Positions 1 to 13,724 of a stretch of DNA of 64,000 nucleotides are shown in pieces (the stretch's first letter is position 1; the number at the start of each line of letters is the position of its first letter). Below the pieces are notes generated by a model, which was not told the origin of the DNA, did not search any database, and saw only the letters and a list, made by a program, of their open reading frames with translations. This DNA is from Dioscorea cayenensis subsp. rotundata (lineage: Eukaryota > Streptophyta > Magnoliopsida > Dioscoreales > Dioscoreaceae): contig NC_052474.1 of NCBI RefSeq assembly GCF_009730915.1, forward strand, positions 20,743,501-20,807,500, written 5' to 3'. Position numbers and translations under genes: made by a program.

Positions 1-517
1 AATAATAAATAATATTCATCTGATGTCAATATTGCCAGACATATTGGGACATCAGTACTATTAAATAAATTGAACAAAAAACACATAATGATGGATGTTA
101 GTTGTTAGCAACACTCATTCAAGTCCGTATAAAACATAAAAATTACATTAAAATTTGATAAGATCTATGAAACATTTTTTTTTAATGAATTTTAAAACAT
201 GTAATAGTTATAACACTTGGATTAAACCTCTTCCGAAGAATATCCACAATATTATATTATTAGAAGGAAAAAAACTCATTATGTTATTTTTTTATTTATT
301 TATTTATTTATTTATTTTTGAATAAAATTATTTTTATTTATTTATTTTGTGAACACCAAAGTTCACTAGTTTTTTTTATTTACAAAAATTCGAACTCAAA
401 ATCAACCATGTTAATTAAAATTTTTATTTATTTAATTTAATATTATATTTGTTGTGATCTAATATACATATGATTAATATTTAATAAAAGAGTTTTTATA
501 CAACTCTTGACATACTT

Positions 518-561
<44 letters not shown>

Positions 562-1497
562 CTTAATAGTCATAACTCCATAAGATTTTTTGCCAAATAT
601 CAATGGGTAACTATAACTTTGCCATTACCAATTCAAATATGGATGAGAACAAAAAATAAAATAAAATAAAATAAATGGATGCATTCTGTAACATGTGAAC
701 TTTTATTAGAACACAATAAACATTAACTTGATCCCAAATAATTGGGACTATTAGTATGTTGTTACTATTATTATTTTACCCATGTTTACCATGAGTTAGG
801 AGTTCAATTAATATGAGGCAGGTTTTGCAACAGTAACAAAGTTTTTTGGGAATTATGTTCAATAATAAAAAGCTATGTTTTTCCCCAACAAATGCAATAA
901 TTTTTTTTATCTATAAATTATAAACTACAATTATAACTAATGTCAAAACCACTATTTTCATTATAAAATATAAAATAAAAAGGTTAAATCCAAACTATTA
1001 TTATTTTTAAAAAATAATTTTAAAATTTGAAAGATATATAAATTTCATGACATAAAATATTCTAAATATGAATTTATTCTTAAAATATTTATCTTTTTTT
1101 TTTAAATTACAATATAATTTTCTTTAAAAAAACACACTGTCCATACCCAAAAAAACCTATCATTGATTTTTTTTTTAAAAAAAAATTCACTTGATAAAAT
1201 GACTGAAAATCTTTAAATTAAACATTTAAAAAAAAAGTTTGAAATTTTTTGAGTTTTCAGGGACATGGAAGGAATTAACTTTTTTATTGAGGACTGTTTC
1301 GCAAAAAAAAAAATTCTCGGAAAATGATGAGTAAAAGGCGACGATTTTGCCTCGCAGTTTCATTGTGAATCTTCTCACCAAAGTATACATTCCTCGTTTC
1401 TTTCGTTTTTGCGATCCAAGAACAAGAGAAGACTGCGAGCTTGATTCTCTTGGGCTTCTTTGTTTACCTCGGAGAAGAAGAGAAGAGTAGGAAGGCG
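1..1497. other. AT-rich intergenic DNA
   Basis: No supportable gene. The stretch is very AT-rich, with a (TTTA)n tract near 290-345, a (TA)n tract near 527-558 and several poly-A/T runs. The last ~150 bases become more GC-rich (around 1380-1497) and probably hold the promoter-proximal region and 5' UTR of the CHIP gene that starts at 1498. Confidence 0.7.
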
Positions 1498-4400
1498 ATG
1501 GCAACGGTGCCGAAGAGCGTCAGAAAGCAGGCTGAGGTGCTACGCAAGGCCGGCAACGCTGCCTTCAAAAAGGAGCGATTTGGTGCGGCTATTGATGCCT
1601 ATACTGAGGTGAGAGACCATATATCTGGGCGAAATTTGGGATCTTTGATGTTTGTTGTACTCTCTCTCTCTCTCCCCTTCCTTTTTTTTGAAAAATTCCC
1701 CCATTTTTTTGGGTGATTTGATCTTTGTGGCATGTTTTCTTGTGGTTTTCTGGTCCGCATATAATCGATTTTATGGCCAATTTTGGTTCTTTGTTGCGAA
1801 TTTTGTTCAATTAGGTTTGTTCTTGATCCATTCTCTGTTCAAACCTTGTTTTTTATTTTTTATCTTTTAAATGATTAACATGGATTGCGTCTTTTAGTTC
1901 TCAGTTTCCTGTTTTTTATTGTCATTTTTCTGATTCTCGCTAATTCTTCTGATTTTTGTTTGTTCCTCGTCCTTATTTTTGGTTCAAAATTTAATCTTTT
2001 TTATTCTGGGTCAATTAGAAGTCTTTCCTGAGTCAATTGCGGTCAACTGTGAGGTTTGTTAAAGTTAAAAAGCATTTATGTTCTCTATTTTAACCATGCT
2101 ATTTCCTTATCAAATTTGAAAATTTATGCCTCCTTTAGTTCATGACATATTTGTTGTTCATAGCGGAATTGAATGCTTATTAGTTCTTGATTGGGAGGTT
2201 TTTCAGGCGATTGTGCTTTGTCCAGATGTATCAGTTTATTGGACAAATCGGGCTCTGTGTCGCATGAAGAGGAAGTTTGTACACCAACTGTCCTGTCTCA
2301 TTTTCTTTTCTCTTGGAATTCTTTTTTCTTTAATTTTGAAGAAATTGATTGTTTCTTCTTCTTTGGTTGTGCAGTGATTGGACTGGAGTTGAAGAAGACT
2401 GCACACGAGCTTTGGAACTTGATAGTAGCTCTGTTAAGGTGAGCTTTCATCAGTTTTCTTCAATCAAAATTTTTTCTGTCATTGGGAGTTATTAGCATTT
2501 TCTAATACTTGAAAAGAGGCTCCTTTCCTCCCATTCTACTTCATGGATAAATTTAATGGTTGCAACATCTTGTAACTTTCTATCTGTTAACGGTTCCTGC
2601 AATTTGGTCAAATATTGTAGAAGTGTTGTTCAACCTCGTAGTTTTTATTCTCTCCTTACCTGAAAGATGCATTGATTGTCATCATAGTTCTTGTGGGTGA
2701 TATTCTTGCATTCAAGAGCTGATTGTAAATATTGGTCTCTTGAGTGGAGGGTGAATCCATTAAGGACCTGTGTCAAAATATAACAGAATCCTTTTTTGTG
2801 AAATGATGTCTATTTGTTCTAATTCAAAATCAATGCGAATTCTGGCTTTTGCTGCACTGATATTTTTCTCTCTCGATCTTGCACTCCATGTAATATATTG
2901 AAGGAACTTCTTGTTATATGTTTCAGAACATTCAGGGGTTTTTCCCAATGTTGGTGGTTTTGAAACCCTTTGAAAAAAATTTAATTGTTCTAGTGCTTAA
3001 TTACTACATAAATGATGTATCCATTTTCATCTGAATCTGATCCTTCATATGTTTTACTCTGCCGGCCCTTGAATTTCCAAGGTATATCGAATGTGCCACA
3101 CCTCCTTTTTATTCTAAGATTTGTTTCTGAAAATATTTCTTTTTTTCTTAGTCATCTTTGTGTCAAGTAGTTTTGGGTCATGACCATACATTTGGAAATC
3201 GCTCTCAGCTACCCTTAACAATACGGGATATATTGCTTGTGTGATTGAATGATTTATCTTGTTTTTATTCCAGGCTCACTATATGCTGGGGCGTGCACTG
3301 TTGATTAAGCAAGACACAGTCAGAGGGATCAAGGAATTGGAGAAGGTTAATCCCTCTGTTCTCAATTTATAAATCCTGAAAAGTGTTTGTTAAGAAATGT
3401 TGGTTTCTTTTGTTAATGATTGCTGTGCTGTAAAGATTCTTATATTGTTGAGTGGGAGCTGTAAAGGTAAAGCTGCTGTAATAAAGCTTATTATGTGAAT
3501 AACTACAGTCATTGGAAATAAGGCTATAGATCTGCTGCAAGTAAGCTGCAATATAGGCTTTTTTCTGACTGAAAGGGACCGTTATCTTCTGACAATGACT
3601 TTCTGATATGTTTGCATTATTCTCAAGTTACCTTCATCTTCTTTATTTTCCATGTTTATGGAGATGTTTCTCAGATGCTAATGAATAATTTCTATATAAT
3701 TTGTTTGACATAGGCTTTGGATCTTGGGAGGGGTGCAGATCCTTCGGGATATATGATTGACGAGATTTGGCCGGTTCTTGCTGATGCCAAGTACAAGGAG
3801 TGGGAAGAGTTGTCTGATCGACGAGCATGGAAGCTACAGTGTTTGAAGTAGGTCACTCATATCTCCGTAAATGAGCAGTTCTGAGAATTCCATCTTTGAT
3901 GTCCTTTGATGCACACTGCACGGCTATAGTCTTATCTGTACTAATGCTATATATTTCAGGGAATTGTGTAATGAAGCGCTGATAGAGCATGATTTTCTTG
4001 AAACCTCTCGTACTTTGGATGAATCTGGAAATGCTGCTGCTCGTGACCGCCTCTCTGAACAATTAGAATTATTAGGCAGAGTTTTTAGTAAAGCAGCTGA
4101 AGCAGATAAGCTGACTGAAGTGAGTCTTATAATTCTCTTTTCACGTGGCATTTTTATCGCTCTTTGAATCGTTGATAATTATTCTTGGGATTGATATTAT
4201 ATTGATATTATTTAGATACCCGACTACCTTTGTTGCAAAATTACACTTGATATCTTCCGGGATCCTGTGATCACTCCAAGTGGTGTCACTTATGAGAGGG
4301 CTGTTATTCTAGAGCATCTTCGGAAGGTGACTTTGTGTTTGACCTCTATTTCTGCATACTTTTTAGTACAGAACTTTAACCTTTTCAACTGTCAATAAAG

Positions 4401-4526
4401 GTGGGGAACTTCGATCCTCTCACACGGGAACCACTTGAACGACACCAGTTAGCTCCTAATCTTGCCATCAAGCAAGCCGTCCAATCATTCCTCAGCGAAC
4501 ATGGCTGGGCTTACAAGACTAACTAA
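1498..4526 (+). CDS. CHIP: CHIP-type E3 ubiquitin ligase (TPR + U-box), 8 exons
   Basis: Exons: 1498-1608, 2207-2274, 2375-2438, 3274-3345, 3714-3847, 3960-4119, 4216-4326, 4401-4526, all with GT-AG borders and an open frame of 281 codons plus TAA, close to the Arabidopsis protein. The N-terminal ~120 residues are TPR repeats ([20 protein letters not shown], then [15 protein letters not shown] and [10 protein letters not shown]), which in this family hold the C-terminal tails of Hsp70/Hsp90. A helical middle region follows. Residues ~204-281 form the U-box ([18 protein letters not shown], then [11 protein letters not shown] and DPLTREPL), which recruits the E2 enzyme. The known family role is chaperone-coupled ubiquitination of misfolded client proteins in the cytosol. 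The start is the ATG whose peptide begins [13 protein letters not shown]; nothing upstream continues the homology. The gene is convergent with the methyltransferase at 4930. It looks intact. Confidence 0.95.
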
Positions 4527-4929
4527 ATCCAACGCTATTATTAAATAAAGGGCTTCCAAGACAAGTTTTTCTTTTGTGTGCTGTTGTTGCATCAAAAGCT
4601 GATCACATTGTGTGTGGAGTGCCTATGTACAGAGAGTCAGGTTCAACTTATTGTTTAGTGAATCGAGCTAATATATTTTCATGTTTGTTGTATAGACAAT
4701 TGGCTTCGACTATGGTGTTTGTATCGAAATGGAAGTTCAGAATGTGAATGAAACTTCATTTTAATTCCTTCTCTCTCATTGTTGTACAGAGAATTGCATC
4801 AGTGACGTTTGGATTATATTCTGTTATCTGATACAGAGAAATTTTGTAAAACAAACGATGATGAAAACTGAAAGACTAAAAGACCAAGTTAAGGTACTGC
4901 TATTTTGCTGTAAGTTTGGATGTTCTAAT
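4527..4929. other. Convergent 3' intergenic space
   Basis: About 400 bases between two convergent genes. It should contain both 3' UTRs and polyadenylation regions. No other feature seen. Confidence 0.6.
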
Positions 4930-6256
4930 TCAAGTCATTGGTTTCTCAAGTAGGGCAGAGATGTACCACTCATTCTTTTCGATCCCTCTGTCGAGCTTCC
5001 TCCCTGCATTCCATCTCAATTTTTTGAACCCAATCCGATCAAACGTAGGCACATACGTGGAGTTGAGCTGATTTCCGATGCAGAAGAAGTGATCAAGCCA
5101 GAACAGCCCGCCTGGTCTCAGCACCCTGTAAATATCAAACAGCGCAAACTCCAACATCACGTCGGGGATCCAGTTGCTCAGCACATGCATCGAATGCACG
5201 ATGTCAAGCGTATTCTCAAAGAAAGGAAGCCGATTCGCGACACTGATGTGCAGCGGCACAAGCCCTCGTGATGCAATGAAGTTATTGAACGGGCCATCGA
5301 AGTTCATTGTTGTGGTGACAATGGTAACCTCATGCTCTCTCATTCTCGCAGCAAATGTTCCCGGATCCACCTCCAATGTCAAGACCGATACGTATGGTCC
5401 CCTTCGGCTTCATCTTCAGCACCTGCTCAATTCCATAGTCAAGCTCACCATTGTCAAAGGTCCACCTTGTCTTCTCCCTTCCATTAAGATCAAAGCAGTC
5501 CTTGCAGTCATAAGATCCCTTGTCCTTGTTTCTCTCAACAAGACATTGATAGTTCTTGCAGGTATATGCATCCCAGGTGATGCTAGAGTCTGGAGGTATG
5601 CTCCAGAGACTCTCCGGAAATGGAGATGGTTCAACATAACCAGCAGGGGGCTTCAGGTGGCATCTCCGGCGAGGAAGTGGCTCACAACCCTTGAGCATCA
5701 AATGCTGCGCGAAAACATCATCAGCGGGGCATTCTCCGCCAATTTGATAGCTCATGTACTGCATCAGCTCTTCTTGGTATCTCCGGCAAGCAGTGCCAAG
5801 AGCAGGATAAATCTCATCAGCGCCAAGATTCGGTGTGAAGCCTAAAGGGAGTTTGTGAGGACCTACAGCAAGCTTAAGCTCACCGGAAAGCTTGTGTCGC
5901 CAACCATCTGACTCCTCCGGCAATGCCTTCTCCTTCTGAGCTTTTCCAAACTCAGTCAGGAGTGTTTCTAAGAGTGAGTTAGAGGTCATGAGACGACGCC
6001 GGAGCTCCACCATTTCGGTCTGGCTTGAAGAGAGTTTGGCTTGTGTGGAGTTGAGCTCATGGAGGAGTGTTTCAGAGTCAAAGAATTGAAACTTCGGGCC
6101 GTATTTCGACAGTTTGAAGTTCGCCGAAGGTCCGGCCACGAGGTAGATGGTGAGGATATTGGTCGAGAGGACTAATAAGATGATCTTGAGCTTGTTCCGG
6201 ATCGAAGAGCTTTGTTGTTGTGAAGGTTTTCTATGGTAATCATCCATCCCACCCAT
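4930..6256 (-). CDS. Membrane-anchored SAM-dependent methyltransferase, At1g29790-like, with one frameshift
   Basis: A single-exon gene on the minus strand starts at the ATG at 6256. Its first frame gives MGGMDDYHRKPSQQQ, a hydrophobic anchor at about residues 23-42 (KIILLVLSTNILTIYLVAG), a helical stalk and a Cys-containing middle region (CKNYQCL, CKDCFDL). It runs into the SAM-binding motif I (IGLDIGGGSG, about residue 296). The frame then shifts by one base within 5357-5363 (minus-strand GGGAACA where family members read GGGACA). The second frame carries FAARMREHEVTIVT, NFDGPFNNFIASRGL, LPFFENTLDIVHSMHVLSNW, YRVLRPGGLFWLDHFF and the conserved tail ALLEKPMT. Removing the extra base would give a 441-residue protein, the usual family length. 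Either this is a consensus error or a very recent inactivation, since no other decay is seen. The family topology suggests a type II membrane protein of the secretory pathway; the substrate is unknown. Confidence 0.85.
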
Positions 6257-8128
6257 TTCTACTTGTTTTAGTTCTATTTTGCAGTGTAATTGAGAACAAT
6301 GAAAGTTTTCATAGAGCTCTTAATGGAACCAGTTCTCTTTCACTATCTCACACTTTTTTAAAATTCAGTTAAGGGACAAATTTGGCGGGAAACACGCGGG
6401 AAGTAACGGCTAGTTTATTGCTTTTTATTCCTAGTTCAATGTAACCCGCCTTTTGTGCCGTTCTAAGTTTTTATATATTCCTTTTTTTCTTTTTTTTTTA
6501 ATTGTTTTCATTAATTTAATAATTAATAATTACATAAATAATAATAGAGGTTTGACTGTTTGAATGGACCTGGCCAGATGGGTTAAGCTTGTTTATAATG
6601 AACAAGCAAAGTGATTTAGTCTTCATTATTTTATTAGTTTTTGAAGGTTGCTAATTAATGAACCTATTGATAAGGTCTCAATAATAATATTTTAAGTTTA
6701 TTATTAATGAAAACAAAGACTTTGTTACTTTGATTTGCTTGGAAGTAAATGGACTTTGAAATCAATAATGAATGAAGCCATGCTTTCTTCACATGTGATG
6801 TCTCAATGTTGTTGCTTTTCTTGCAAGTTCTTTGCACATTCACTGTTTAGTTGGGCTCTTATTTCAGTGTTCTTATTATTAGATTTGGTTAACACCGGCA
6901 GAAGGTGGTCCTAACTGTTAAGAAGAATCTTGGAGTTTATTGAGCTAAAAAAAAAAATTTATATGGATAGTTCCTGAGAGACACACATTACTACCAGACT
7001 AGTTTGATCATTTTTGTCGGACTATATGAAAAAATACGACTCTCTAAATTATATTTTGGTTGTGTTTATTTTGTGTTTTGTTTTCTAAAAGAACATATAG
7101 AGTTAGTGTTTTAATTCAAAATCGAAAAACATGAAACATTCGAAAAAGAAAACATAGGATTATGTTTTTAATTTAAAATCGAAAAATAAAAAGTATATTA
7201 CACATTTAGTGAATTTTTTTATATTATATTATTTTTTTTTTTGTCCCTTGAGATTTGTTGATTTTTTTAATAAATTATGATCAATCTATTTCATTAAAAA
7301 AAAATCATTCTAGATAATTAATAAATCATATATTCAAAGACATATTTCAAGACATTTTGACCACCGCTGGGAATACTTTATGAATTCTGAACTGGCATAT
7401 GAATGAACCTAATAAGATAACAATTACTGACTCAAGAATTAATAAGTACTTAGCTATAGTTTTTACAAATATAAATATTAGTCTACTTCTACTCGTTTGA
7501 TGTGGCATATAACTGCGTATGGCATAACATTCATACTGTCCGAGAAAAAAATGAAAACTTAAATTTTGTATTTAACCATGTTTTTATAAACTTAGCAACT
7601 TTTACCAATAAATCGATTATTTCAGAGTGATCACATGAGATTAATTTCCCAATTATTTTTTTAAAAAAATTAAAAACAATAATCTAATATTTTTTAAAAT
7701 AAAATATGAACTAATTATATTAGAGATTTTCATTAACATGGAGTTAATATCTCAACACATCTGTGCCATCATTTTGTATGAGTTGAGATTTAAATTTATC
7801 TCATGACACAAACAACTTTTATTATGAACCCAACTGCAATGAACTAAAAAGATTGTTAGGTTATTTAATAAATTTATGAAATTCTCAAATCAAATAATTA
7901 AGTAATTTAATTATTAAAATTTTCAGAAATAAATAATGATTTATTTATTTATTTATTTTGATCTTTTCGCTTTGTCGGAGGAGGCACAAACTAGTTTAGG
8001 GGCATCAATTCATTTGCTTAAACAAACCCAATAATAACTCACTTAGATCATATTATTGATATAATAATCAATGGTTTTTTTATTATAAAATCTAATTATA
8101 TATATCTAATAAATACGATAAGCGTTGT
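6257..8128. other. AT-rich intergenic DNA upstream of the methyltransferase gene
   Basis: The first ~200 bases are the likely 5' UTR and promoter of the minus-strand methyltransferase. The rest is AT-rich with poly-A/T runs and a short (TTTA)n tract near 7938-7960. No gene or clear mobile element was recognised. Confidence 0.6.
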
Positions 8129-9128
8129 NNNNNNNNNNNNNNNNNNNNNNNNNNNNNNNNNNNNNNNNNNNNNNNNNNNNNNNNNNNNNNNNNNNNNNNN
8201 NNNNNNNNNNNNNNNNNNNNNNNNNNNNNNNNNNNNNNNNNNNNNNNNNNNNNNNNNNNNNNNNNNNNNNNNNNNNNNNNNNNNNNNNNNNNNNNNNNNN
8301 NNNNNNNNNNNNNNNNNNNNNNNNNNNNNNNNNNNNNNNNNNNNNNNNNNNNNNNNNNNNNNNNNNNNNNNNNNNNNNNNNNNNNNNNNNNNNNNNNNNN
8401 NNNNNNNNNNNNNNNNNNNNNNNNNNNNNNNNNNNNNNNNNNNNNNNNNNNNNNNNNNNNNNNNNNNNNNNNNNNNNNNNNNNNNNNNNNNNNNNNNNNN
8501 NNNNNNNNNNNNNNNNNNNNNNNNNNNNNNNNNNNNNNNNNNNNNNNNNNNNNNNNNNNNNNNNNNNNNNNNNNNNNNNNNNNNNNNNNNNNNNNNNNNN
8601 NNNNNNNNNNNNNNNNNNNNNNNNNNNNNNNNNNNNNNNNNNNNNNNNNNNNNNNNNNNNNNNNNNNNNNNNNNNNNNNNNNNNNNNNNNNNNNNNNNNN
8701 NNNNNNNNNNNNNNNNNNNNNNNNNNNNNNNNNNNNNNNNNNNNNNNNNNNNNNNNNNNNNNNNNNNNNNNNNNNNNNNNNNNNNNNNNNNNNNNNNNNN
8801 NNNNNNNNNNNNNNNNNNNNNNNNNNNNNNNNNNNNNNNNNNNNNNNNNNNNNNNNNNNNNNNNNNNNNNNNNNNNNNNNNNNNNNNNNNNNNNNNNNNN
8901 NNNNNNNNNNNNNNNNNNNNNNNNNNNNNNNNNNNNNNNNNNNNNNNNNNNNNNNNNNNNNNNNNNNNNNNNNNNNNNNNNNNNNNNNNNNNNNNNNNNN
9001 NNNNNNNNNNNNNNNNNNNNNNNNNNNNNNNNNNNNNNNNNNNNNNNNNNNNNNNNNNNNNNNNNNNNNNNNNNNNNNNNNNNNNNNNNNNNNNNNNNNN
9101 NNNNNNNNNNNNNNNNNNNNNNNNNNNN
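8129..9128. other. Assembly gap (1000 N)
   Basis: An uninterrupted run of exactly 1000 N. The round length indicates a scaffolding placeholder, so the real missing length is unknown. Retroelement sequence begins immediately on its right side. Confidence 0.99.
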
Positions 9129-12100
9129 ATCTTTCCACACTTAAGCTTTTGCTTGTACTCAAGCAAATATAAAACACTGAAGCATAGAAGAAGGAAATAT
9201 TGAAAGTTCTTGGCCTTAGGTTCACCAAAGCATGCAAGTAGAGCATTCCACAAGTAAGGGAACTTTCAACACTAAATATGAAAAATCAATGCTCTAGCTA
9301 AAAACTCGAATGAAAAAGGACAACAAACCTGAAATCGTGTAAGTGTGTGTAACCTTACTCAAGTCAACCCAACATATACTCCTCAAAGTTATAATTATAA
9401 GGGGCTTATTTATCTACAAAGCAACACAAAACAATGATATGGTAGTAGCTTAACACATCCTCTAAGGTAACCCTTTCCAAAGCGGCCGCCAAGGTGGTTT
9501 TCACACTTTCAAGGTGGTAGCTCTTTCTACCAGGGTGGTAGCTTTCACTCATCCCTATAAGATAGCTCCATCTCTCTCATTAAGGCATAACTAGTATCCG
9601 AAGTTATGAGAGTGCTGCATACTTCATCGTTGATAGCTCTTTCTATCCCAAATGCACAACTAAAACAAGTAATTTTCTCTTTTTTTACCAAAATTAACAC
9701 AAGAAGAAAAAACTAACTACTCCCTTAAATATCAAACTTGAGTTCCCAAAAGTGTTTAATGAGTGAGTAGTGCAACAATTGTCAATCAAGCAAAAATTCC
9801 TAGAAATTCAAGTAAAAACTAGAGCATGAGAACATTAAAGTTAAAAATTTCCCTAAACTTAAAAATACAATCATTACAACTAAGGTGAACTACCATTTGC
9901 TATGTGCACATGTATTTTAGTCAAAACTTGTGTAATGAACATATGTAATGTGAACTCCGCCCCTACACTTAAGATGTACATTGCCCTCAATGTACGCAAG
10001 CAAGCACAATAGGATAAAAATCAATCAAAAGCATATGTGGAAGTGGGTAATTGAAACAATAATCCCCTAAACTCAGAATGGTACATTTGATGGAGCTATA
10101 TTCATTGAGAGTTGGGTCCCAGTTGGTTGTAGAGCACACACAACCATAAGATCGTGTCCATGACTAGTTCTCAAATTCCATACTCACAAGACCATCTGCA
10201 CATATACACAAGAGGACTCAGTAAAGCTCAACAAAAACAAAAAAAAACTCGATTATATAAAGATAAAGCAATGAAATACTTTTTAGAACAAAAATAAATG
10301 ATAAACTCGGAAGTAAAGTCATTTTTGAGTAGTGCAAGTCTAACAACAATCCAAAATAAAGTACGGAAACAAAAAGGAATAAAGTAAAGACACATCAAGC
10401 ATTGGTGTCATGCTCGTTCATCTCTGATGGTGCTACTGATGGTGACGATGCTAGAACTGGTGGATTGACTGGTACTGGTGAAGCCTGAGGTGTACGGGTC
10501 TCATAATAAATGGTGAGGCGCCATCTTGCTCGAGTAACTGCTGTAACATATCGAGATGCGCCATCACCTCTGTGTGATTCCCAGCATGTGTCAAGTGAAC
10601 CTTAGTAATCTCAGTCAATAGCACTCCTACAGCACTCTCGAGTCTCTTCAGCGATCATTGGCTCAAAATGAAGAAAACATGCGCACTGGGGGCGGCTCTT
10701 GTACTACTGGTGGTGCATCGATCTCCATCTGCTTGGGAACCGGCTGAGACCCCACAGCTACGTCGCCCTCTGCCTCAGCTATCTCTAGTGCACATGTAAT
10801 CAGAACATGAACTCCTGGCTATTATTTGCGTACCATCCCCATCTGTCTCATTGTCTCTATGCACAAGGTAGTAGGTATGATTGCCTTCTCGACCCTTCGA
10901 ATGGTGTCCAGTAGACCCATCCCGATGATGAGTCTGGTGATGTATGGGCCTAAGAAAATAATTCCAATCCTGGCGTACTACCCCTGGTGCCTAAGATACT
11001 CAGCAATAATGTGCCCCAGATGGATTGGCTGACTCTACAACATGGTGTACATGTATAATACATCCTGTCTGCTCAGTACCCTTGTGCTATCACCACGACA
11101 GTTCACAGACCTGCTCTGAACGGCATGCTAGTAGGAGTATACAGGTCGAGAAAGGCACATGGCCTGTTGTGACAAGTAACTGCTACATTGATTTGCTACA
11201 GTACCTGCTATAGTCTCTGCCAAAGCACTCCCAATTCCACACTTTTCATCGAGGCAATATAAACGGGCACACGTTTATGCCGTAGATCGCAACTCTTCTT
11301 CAATCAAAGTCCTCATTGGTGATGATCTTGCTATTAATGTACAAGTCGGGTTACGCAAATGCGACTATCTTCGTGCCCGTCCAACTCATTGTAATGCCTT
11401 GACTACATGGAGGTTAGCACACATTCACATATCTTAGAGCCCCAATTGTGTCTTCGCGTTTGTTCCTTCAAAGATTCTACCAAATAGTGCGTTCACGATC
11501 TACTTTTGGCTTCTTTTCTTAATATACTCAGCTTCACAACACTAAATGCACAAAAAAACACAAATACATATGTATTAGCGCTAAACCCTGATAAAAGTAA
11601 TGCTCATAATAAGGAAAGAACACTTCTCATTCAGTAACACACAAGCACTTATCAAACTCTCCCCACACTTAAGCTTTGGCTTGTCCTCGACAAAAGAAAT
11701 AAAAACATTGAAGTATAGAAGAAAGAGATATTCAAATGCTCGGCCTTTAGGGTTCACCAAAGCATGCAAAGAAAGCATTCTATGAGTAAAGGGAACTTTC
11801 AACACTAAATACAAAAAATCAATGCTCTAGCTAAAAACTTGAATCAAAAAGGACAATGAAGCCGAGATCATGTAAGTGTGTGTAAACTTCTTCAAGTAAA
11901 CCCAAAGTATACTCCTAAAAGTTCTAAGTACAAGCGACTTATTTATCTACAAGCATAACAAAACAAAAGGATGGTATTTGCTTCACACATCCTCTAAGGT
12001 AGCCATTTCCAAAGCGGCTGCTAAGGTAGCTTTCACACTTTCGAGGTGGTAGCTTTTTCTACCAGGGTGGTAGCTTTCACTCATCCCATGAGACAGCTCT

Positions 12101-13724
12101 TTCTCTTATTAGGACATAACTAGTATCCGACTTATGTGAGTAGCTTCATACTTTTTATGTGATAGCCCTTTCCATCCTCAATGCACAACTAAGCAATATA
12201 TTTTTTTAGCAAAATGGAACAAGAAACAAAACTAATTAGTCCCTTAAACATCAAATTTCAATTTCCAAAAGAGTTTCATAAGTGAGTGGTGCACAAATAT
12301 TAATCGAGCGAAAATTCCAAGCAATTCAAGTGAAAACTGGAGCATGAGATCATTCAATGTTCAAATTTCTCCTAAACTTAAGAATACAAACATTGCAACT
12401 AAGGTGAACCACAATTGGCTACGTGAACATGTATGTCAATCAAAACTTGTGTAAAAGACATGTGCAAAGAGAACTCCCCACACTTAAGATGTACATTGCC
12501 CTCAATGTACACATGCAAGCATAATAGAAAGTATAGCAATCAAGTAAATATGTGGGAGTGGGCAATTGAAACAATACTCCTCTACCTCCTAATGTTGCGT
12601 TTGATGAAGCTAAATCCTTGGGAGTAAAGTTCCAATAGGTTGTGAAGCACACACAGCCCACATTGGCCGTGGCCATGACTAGTTCTCAAGTCCCATACTG
12701 ACAAGACCATATGCACGCATACATAAGGGGGTTCAGTGAAGTTTAATAAAAACAAAAATAGCTTGAGTATATAACAGATAAGGTAATGAATATAACTCGA
12801 GACAACAAAATGAAAATAAAAGACATACTTAAAAGGAAAATCCTTTCTGAGTTGTGCAAGTCTAACAACAATACAAAATGAAATAACAAGAGAGAAAGAA
12901 AGAAAGAAAGACGCATCAATCGTTGGTATCGTCCGGTGTCGGCTCTACTGTTGCTGCCGGTGGTACATAATTAAATGGTGCCGGTGGATCTGGTGATTTT
13001 GAGGCTGGTGGGGCAGGAGGGGTACGAGGTGTCCTGATGAAAGGCGAGGACGCGTCTCGCTCTAATAACCGCAGTATGGTGTCAAGATGCGCGATCATCC
13101 CAGCGTACTGTGCAACCTGTATAGACTAGACCTCAGTGATCTCGGTCCAAAGTAGACTCACAACACTCTCGATTCTCTTAAAACGATCATGGGTTCGAGA
13201 AATAGTGAAAATGGGTATCAGGCGCCAAGGTGTCTCTTTTGCTGTAAGGGGTGCCCCGGTCTCCATTGGTGCAAACTCAGGCTTAGGAACTTGCCGTGTA
13301 TCCTCCACTACATCCTCTTAGCCCTCAGCTGTCCCTGGGGTAGGCGTAACCAGAATGTATGCTCCAAGCCCATATCTGCGGACTAAACCCATCAACCTAA
13401 TCGTATCGACTCCAAGAGGGAAGGGGACGACTGTCTTTTTGGCACCTCGGATAGCATCCAGAAGACCCATCCCCAGGATGAGTCTAGTGACATAGGGTCC
13501 ATCAAATAATACTCCCATTCTCCCATGTTAACCCTAGTACCTCATGAAGTCTGCCACTATATACCCCAGGTGAATTGCTAAGTTCTAGACCAACCCTAGT
13601 GCCTCATGAAGTCTGCCACTATGTACCCAGGTGAATTGGTAAGTTCCAGACCATGGAATATAGATAGAGTAACTCCTGTCGGCTCAAAACACCTATGTTG
13701 TCACCTCGCCCATTGACAAGGCTT
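9129..13724 (-). mobile_element. Fossil Ty3/gypsy-type LTR retroelement internal sequence, two direct blocks
   Basis: Two long diverged direct copies of the same sequence lie head to tail, roughly 9129-11640 and 11660-13690. Each contains, on the minus strand, the purine-rich stretch ending in CTTAAGTGTGGGG (near 9130, 9965, 11660 and 12480) that typifies the region before the 3' LTR of plant Ty3/gypsy elements of Tat/Athila kind. Each also has a block of GGTGGTAGCTTT-like short repeats (near 9500 and 12045). Minus-strand coding remnants lie near 12916-13520; one resembles the extra ORF of Athila-like elements. The element is broken and incomplete: one side runs into the assembly gap and no full gag-pol is present. 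Lineage is tentative. Confidence 0.6.

Noticed and set aside
5174-5845. 223-codon open frame on the plus strand
   Set aside because: It is the antisense shadow of the conserved methyltransferase gene and has no recognisable protein features.
8092-9253. Long open frames on both strands across the first N run
   Set aside because: They exist only because N codons contain no stops; no real coding sequence is present.
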